From assembly GCA_964563125.1 (NCBI GenBank), contig CAZLVY010000067.1, positions 1 to 9,479 of the forward strand: a stretch of 9,479 nt of DNA, read 5' to 3'. The position numbers were made by a program, and so were the translations under genes. A model generated the notes under the pieces. The model was not told the origin of the DNA. It worked only from the letters and a program-made list of their open reading frames with translations, and searched no databases. The stretch is from UBA1368 sp964563125 (GTDB lineage Bacteria; Bacillota; Syntrophomonadia; Syntrophomonadales; Syntrophomonadaceae). Positions 7,700 through 9,479 of the stretch are shown here, one piece after another (the first letter of the stretch is position 1; every line of letters begins with the position of its first letter).

Positions 7700-7729
7700 A
7701 AAAAGGGCTGACATATGTCAGTCCTTTTT
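7700..7729. promoter_or_regulatory. 30-bp palindrome/hairpin between divergent promoters (operator or orphan terminator)
   Basis: Two 15-base arms meet head-on, with the core CTGACATATGTCAG (7708-7721) flanked by AAAAAGG and CCTTTTT; only one pair (G7707/T7722) is not Watson-Crick. As RNA it would be a GC-cored stem ending in a U-run on either strand, like an intrinsic terminator. However, it lies upstream of both predicted promoters of the divergent ArsC-like and stress genes, where no annotated transcript should reach. A dimeric regulator's operator, or the end of an unannotated small RNA, are the alternatives. The structure is certain; the role is not. Confidence 0.5.
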
Positions 7730-7764
7730 CCTGGGAAAGCATGCCCGGATTTAATATCCCATGG

Positions 7765-7796
7765 TTGACCTTTCTAATTCACAATCTTGATACTAT
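7765..7796 (+). promoter_or_regulatory. Candidate promoter of the universal stress protein gene
   Basis: TTGACC at 7765-7770 is a good -35. The -10 is ambiguous: TGATAC at 7788-7793 has ideal 17-base spacing but a poor sequence, while TACTAT at 7791-7796 has an extended TG motif but 20-base spacing. Transcription would begin around 7800-7803, inside the adjacent inverted repeat, leaving a leader of about 70 bases. Confidence 0.4.
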
Positions 7797-7829
7797 AGGA
7801 TAGATATAGTATATTTATTATATCCTATA
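7794..7829. promoter_or_regulatory. 9-bp inverted repeat over the stress-gene start site
   Basis: TATAGGATA (7794-7802) and TATCCTATA (7821-7829) are perfect inverted copies with an 18-base AT-only-but-two spacer. The left arm overlaps the predicted -10 and start point, an expected position for a repressor site. In RNA it would be a weak AT-rich hairpin 44 bases before the ATG. Regulatory function is inferred from position only. Confidence 0.33.
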
Positions 7830-7873
7830 CATATTTGTCGATTATAGCAACGAATAAGAGAGGAGATGTATTT

Positions 7874-8293
7874 ATGGTTAAGAAAATTCTAGTTCCAACT
7901 GATGGTTCCGATTATTCACGTCATGCATTAACAACTGCAGTAGAGTACGCTAAAGTCTTTAATGCTGAAATTGAGCTCCTCCATGTGGTTTCCCTTCCCC
8001 CCTCTGGTATGTATGACTACACATTCTATCGTCTTTCGGATGAAGAATTGGATGAGATTGGCAAAAAGCTTTTGGGAGTAACTGGCAAAGGAATAGATCT
8101 CAGTGATGTCAAGATTACTCAGACAGTCGTTTCAGGCTATCCCGCCACTGAAATTGTTAACGCAATTAGTAATAATGTTGATTTGGTAATAATGGGGAGC
8201 CAGGGAAGAAGGCCATTGGCTGGAGCTATACTTGGCAGCGTGACACAACGTGTATTGGCTGATACCCGCTGCCCCGTTCTCGTGGTAAAATAA
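7874..8293 (+). CDS. Universal stress protein (UspA family, ATP-binding type)
   Basis: This is a 139-residue single-domain cytoplasmic universal stress protein, normally a dimer, linked in other bacteria to survival of starvation, oxidative or energy stress. It begins with the family's VKKILVPTDGS (D10) and ends with CPVLVVK. The nucleotide-binding signature G-2x-G-9x-G-S is complete (G108, G111, G121, S122), placing it in the ATP-binding subgroup (MJ0577-like) rather than the non-binding UspA type. I chose ATG at 7874 because it gives the canonical N-terminus and has AGGAG eight bases upstream; an in-frame TTG at 7835 lacks a ribosome site and adds 13 atypical residues. It is monocistronic, between a regulated-looking leader and a strong terminator. 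The target process is unknown. Confidence 0.96.
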   Translation: MVKKILVPTDGSDYSRHALTTAVEYAKVFNAEIELLHVVSLPPSGMYDYTFYRLSDEELDEIGKKLLGVTGKGIDLSDVKITQTVVSGYPATEIVNAISNNVDLVIMGSQGRRPLAGAILGSVTQRVLADTRCPVLVVK

Positions 8294-8332
8294 ATTTCTG
8301 GGGCAAACACAATTTAAGAATTATGAACACTA

Positions 8333-8360
8333 GCAGGGGCGCTCACTTGAGCGCCCCTGC
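8333..8360. terminator. Strong hairpin terminator between convergent genes
   Basis: GCAGGGGCGCTC-ACTT-GAGCGCCCCTGC is a perfect 12-bp GC-rich stem with a 4-base loop. It lies 39 bases after the universal stress protein stop and 19 bases after the stop of the convergent DUF421 gene. The tail is only moderately T-rich (aattta), so strict intrinsic termination is less certain than the structure, but it is placed to serve both genes. Confidence 0.75.
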
Positions 8361-8379
8361 AATTTATAGCGCTGGAGCA

Positions 8380-9084
8380 TTAATGAAACGGCCGGTCTTT
8401 CCCTTCGTGCCTGGGCATCACAAATAAATCACCTTCCCTGGTCAGCTCAGCATAAAAAATATCGCCGACCTTCAGGTAACCTTGATTTGATATTTCATTA
8501 TCCAACCAGATCCTATCAACATCAAATTCTCGTATATTCTTTTCTACATATTTGCCATCAACAATAATTTCTGCCGGAAGATTTTTTGTTTCCGGCGGCG
8601 GTATTGACATATCCCTTCTGGTTACTTGCTCGTATTCCGGTTTCTTTAGAACGGTTAGCTTTCCGTTTGGCTCTAGCATTGCATAGTCCACCTCTTTAAT
8701 ATCAAAGACCTTGTTCTCACGCAGCAGCATAGTGAGATCATCCATGCTTACCCTCATCTGGAACATAGTTTTTTTATCAACTGCACCATTTTTTATCAGT
8801 ATAGTTGGCTGACCATCTGTTACTAATCTGGTCATGGGAGATTTTAAAGTAATATAGCTTAAAGCTATAGTCAAGGCTGACCATAATACCAGGCTGTAGA
8901 CTCCCTGTTCTATAGGAAGCCGGCTATCGACCGTTAAGGACGCTGCTATTGAACCAATTGTTATGCCGGTAATATAATTAAAAAATGTCAGGTGACTAAG
9001 TTGCCTCTTTCCCATCAGCCTAGCCATAATAAGCAGGACTAAAAATGAAACTATGATTCTTGTAGTTAGTTCAATCCATGACAA
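8380..9084 (-). CDS. DUF421 / YetF-family membrane protein
   Basis: This is a 234-residue inner-membrane protein of the YetF family, whose members are widespread in Firmicutes and poorly understood; some have been linked to spores or stress. Three hydrophobic segments lie at about 5-23, 35-50 and 62-80. The conserved GKRQ (25-28) and GITIGSIAA (40-48) fall between and within the first two. The remainder is the soluble domain, with VTDGQPTILIKNG (88-100), MDDLTMLLRE and the YAMLEPNGKL motif (134-143). The start is TTG at 9084; AAGGAG lies 11 bases upstream, a long gap, and an ATT directly before the TTG would give better spacing but is a rare start. It has its own strong promoter and is convergent with the stress protein gene. 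The family call is firm; the biochemical function is not known. Confidence 0.93.
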   Translation of the reverse strand: MSWIELTTRIIVSFLVLLIMARLMGKRQLSHLTFFNYITGITIGSIAASLTVDSRLPIEQGVYSLVLWSALTIALSYITLKSPMTRLVTDGQPTILIKNGAVDKKTMFQMRVSMDDLTMLLRENKVFDIKEVDYAMLEPNGKLTVLKKPEYEQVTRRDMSIPPPETKNLPAEIIVDGKYVEKNIREFDVDRIWLDNEISNQGYLKVGDIFYAELTREGDLFVMPRHEGKDRPFH

Positions 9085-9138
9085 AATATATTTTCTCCTT
9101 AATAAAATAGATTCTTGGCGGCATTTTTATTATCATGC

Positions 9139-9166
9139 ATTATAAATTTTTATTTATGTATGTAAA
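9139..9166 (-). promoter_or_regulatory. Promoter of the DUF421 gene
   Basis: On the minus strand TTTACA (9161-9166) and a perfect TATAAT (9139-9144) are 16 bases apart. This is the best sigma-A match in the window. Transcription would start near 9132, leaving a leader of about 48 bases that contains the AAGGAG ribosome site. Confidence 0.65.
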
Positions 9167-9479
9167 AACTAATGTAAGCTGGCATATTGACTAAATATTA
9201 CTAAAGGGAATATATTTAAAACGATAATGTGGGATGTAACTGAACCAGTAAGGATTAATTCTTCATTAATTAATTAGGAGTTTACAATAATAAATTAATC
9301 TATAGCAACCTAACAGAATTATCAAGGAAACTACTAAACATCAGCATTATTACACAGGATTTATTATAGAATTATATAAGGTCTCTGCGTAACGCAATTA
9401 GTAATCTATGATACACCTGATTTTATACTTAATATACCCGAATATTATGCTTTTTTTACCTATTCTGTTTTCTCTGGTC
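9167..9479. other. AT-rich gene-free end region with a rightward promoter-like sequence
   Basis: No supportable gene is seen here. TTGACT (9187-9192) and TATATT (9211-9216), 18 bases apart, form a good rightward sigma-A-like promoter, and an AGGAG occurs at 9276-9280. No ATG, GTG or TTG follows at a useful distance; the frame after it is open for about 28 codons without a start. A second plus-strand frame is open from 9380 to the window end (33 codons) but also has no start codon. Either a leader for a gene beyond the right edge or decayed sequence would fit. Confidence 0.4.

Noticed and set aside
7694..7709. TTGGTATAAAAAGGGCT with correct GG-N10-GC spacing (sigma-54-like)
   Set aside because: Only the invariant dinucleotides match; the CAC and TT parts are absent and the stretch overlaps the palindrome. 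Such minimal matches are expected by chance.
7729..7749. Second hairpin TCC(T)GGG-N8-CCCGGA next to the palindrome, considered as part of a riboswitch
   Set aside because: The stem is only six pairs with a bulge, and nothing around it matches the fluoride, guanidine or other riboswitch cores I could recall.
7835..7873. Upstream TTG start extending the universal stress protein by 13 residues
   Set aside because: There is no ribosome binding site before it, and the ATG at 7874 has AGGAG at ideal spacing and gives the canonical family N-terminus.

Overview
The window (about 9.5 kb, AT-rich, roughly 40% GC by eye) looks like chromosomal DNA of a low-GC anaerobic Firmicute, probably a Clostridia member. 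The grounds are purine-rich Shine-Dalgarno sites, TTG/GTG starts, a flavodoxin-ferredoxin (EFR1-type) protein, a CBS/PAS-type sigma-54 activator and a YhaO/YhaN-like nuclease pair. Genus cannot be fixed from this sequence alone. No rRNA, tRNA, CRISPR array, insertion sequence or phage gene was seen.

Layout, left to right. (1) 1-2363, minus strand: a sigma-54 enhancer-binding regulator running off the left edge, so its C-terminal DNA-binding domain is missing. It has an N-terminal CBS pair, three PAS domains (the last two an in-frame 372-bp tandem duplication) and a complete AAA+ core with GAFTGA. (2) Divergent from it across 267 bp, at 2631-3458 on the plus strand, is an EFR1-type flavodoxin/2[4Fe-4S] ferredoxin protein. 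The gap holds an 8-bp inverted repeat and a sigma-A-like promoter, but no -24/-12 promoter. (3) 3504-7033, minus strand: a translationally coupled two-gene operon for an SbcD/YhaO-like metallophosphoesterase and an SbcC/YhaN-like ATPase without a zinc hook. (4) 7227-7565, minus strand: a small ArsC/Spx-fold thioredoxin-like protein with its own terminator. (5) Divergent from that, at 7874-8293 on the plus strand, is an ATP-binding-type universal stress protein. The shared 5' region has two predicted promoters with a strong 30-bp palindrome between them. (6) 8380-9084, minus strand: a DUF421/YetF-family membrane protein, convergent with the stress protein across a strong hairpin terminator. (7) 9085-9479: AT-rich and without a supportable gene, apart from promoter-like sequences.

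The set reads as housekeeping and stress/redox functions: DNA-end processing, a redox-fold small protein, a universal stress protein, an iron-sulfur flavoprotein-type protein and a sensor-regulator. I do not see a convincing new multi-gene system. The most notable signals are the PAS duplication kept nearly identical in protein but not in DNA, the palindrome placed between the two divergent stress-type genes, and the inverted repeat between the sigma-54 regulator and the EFR1-type gene.
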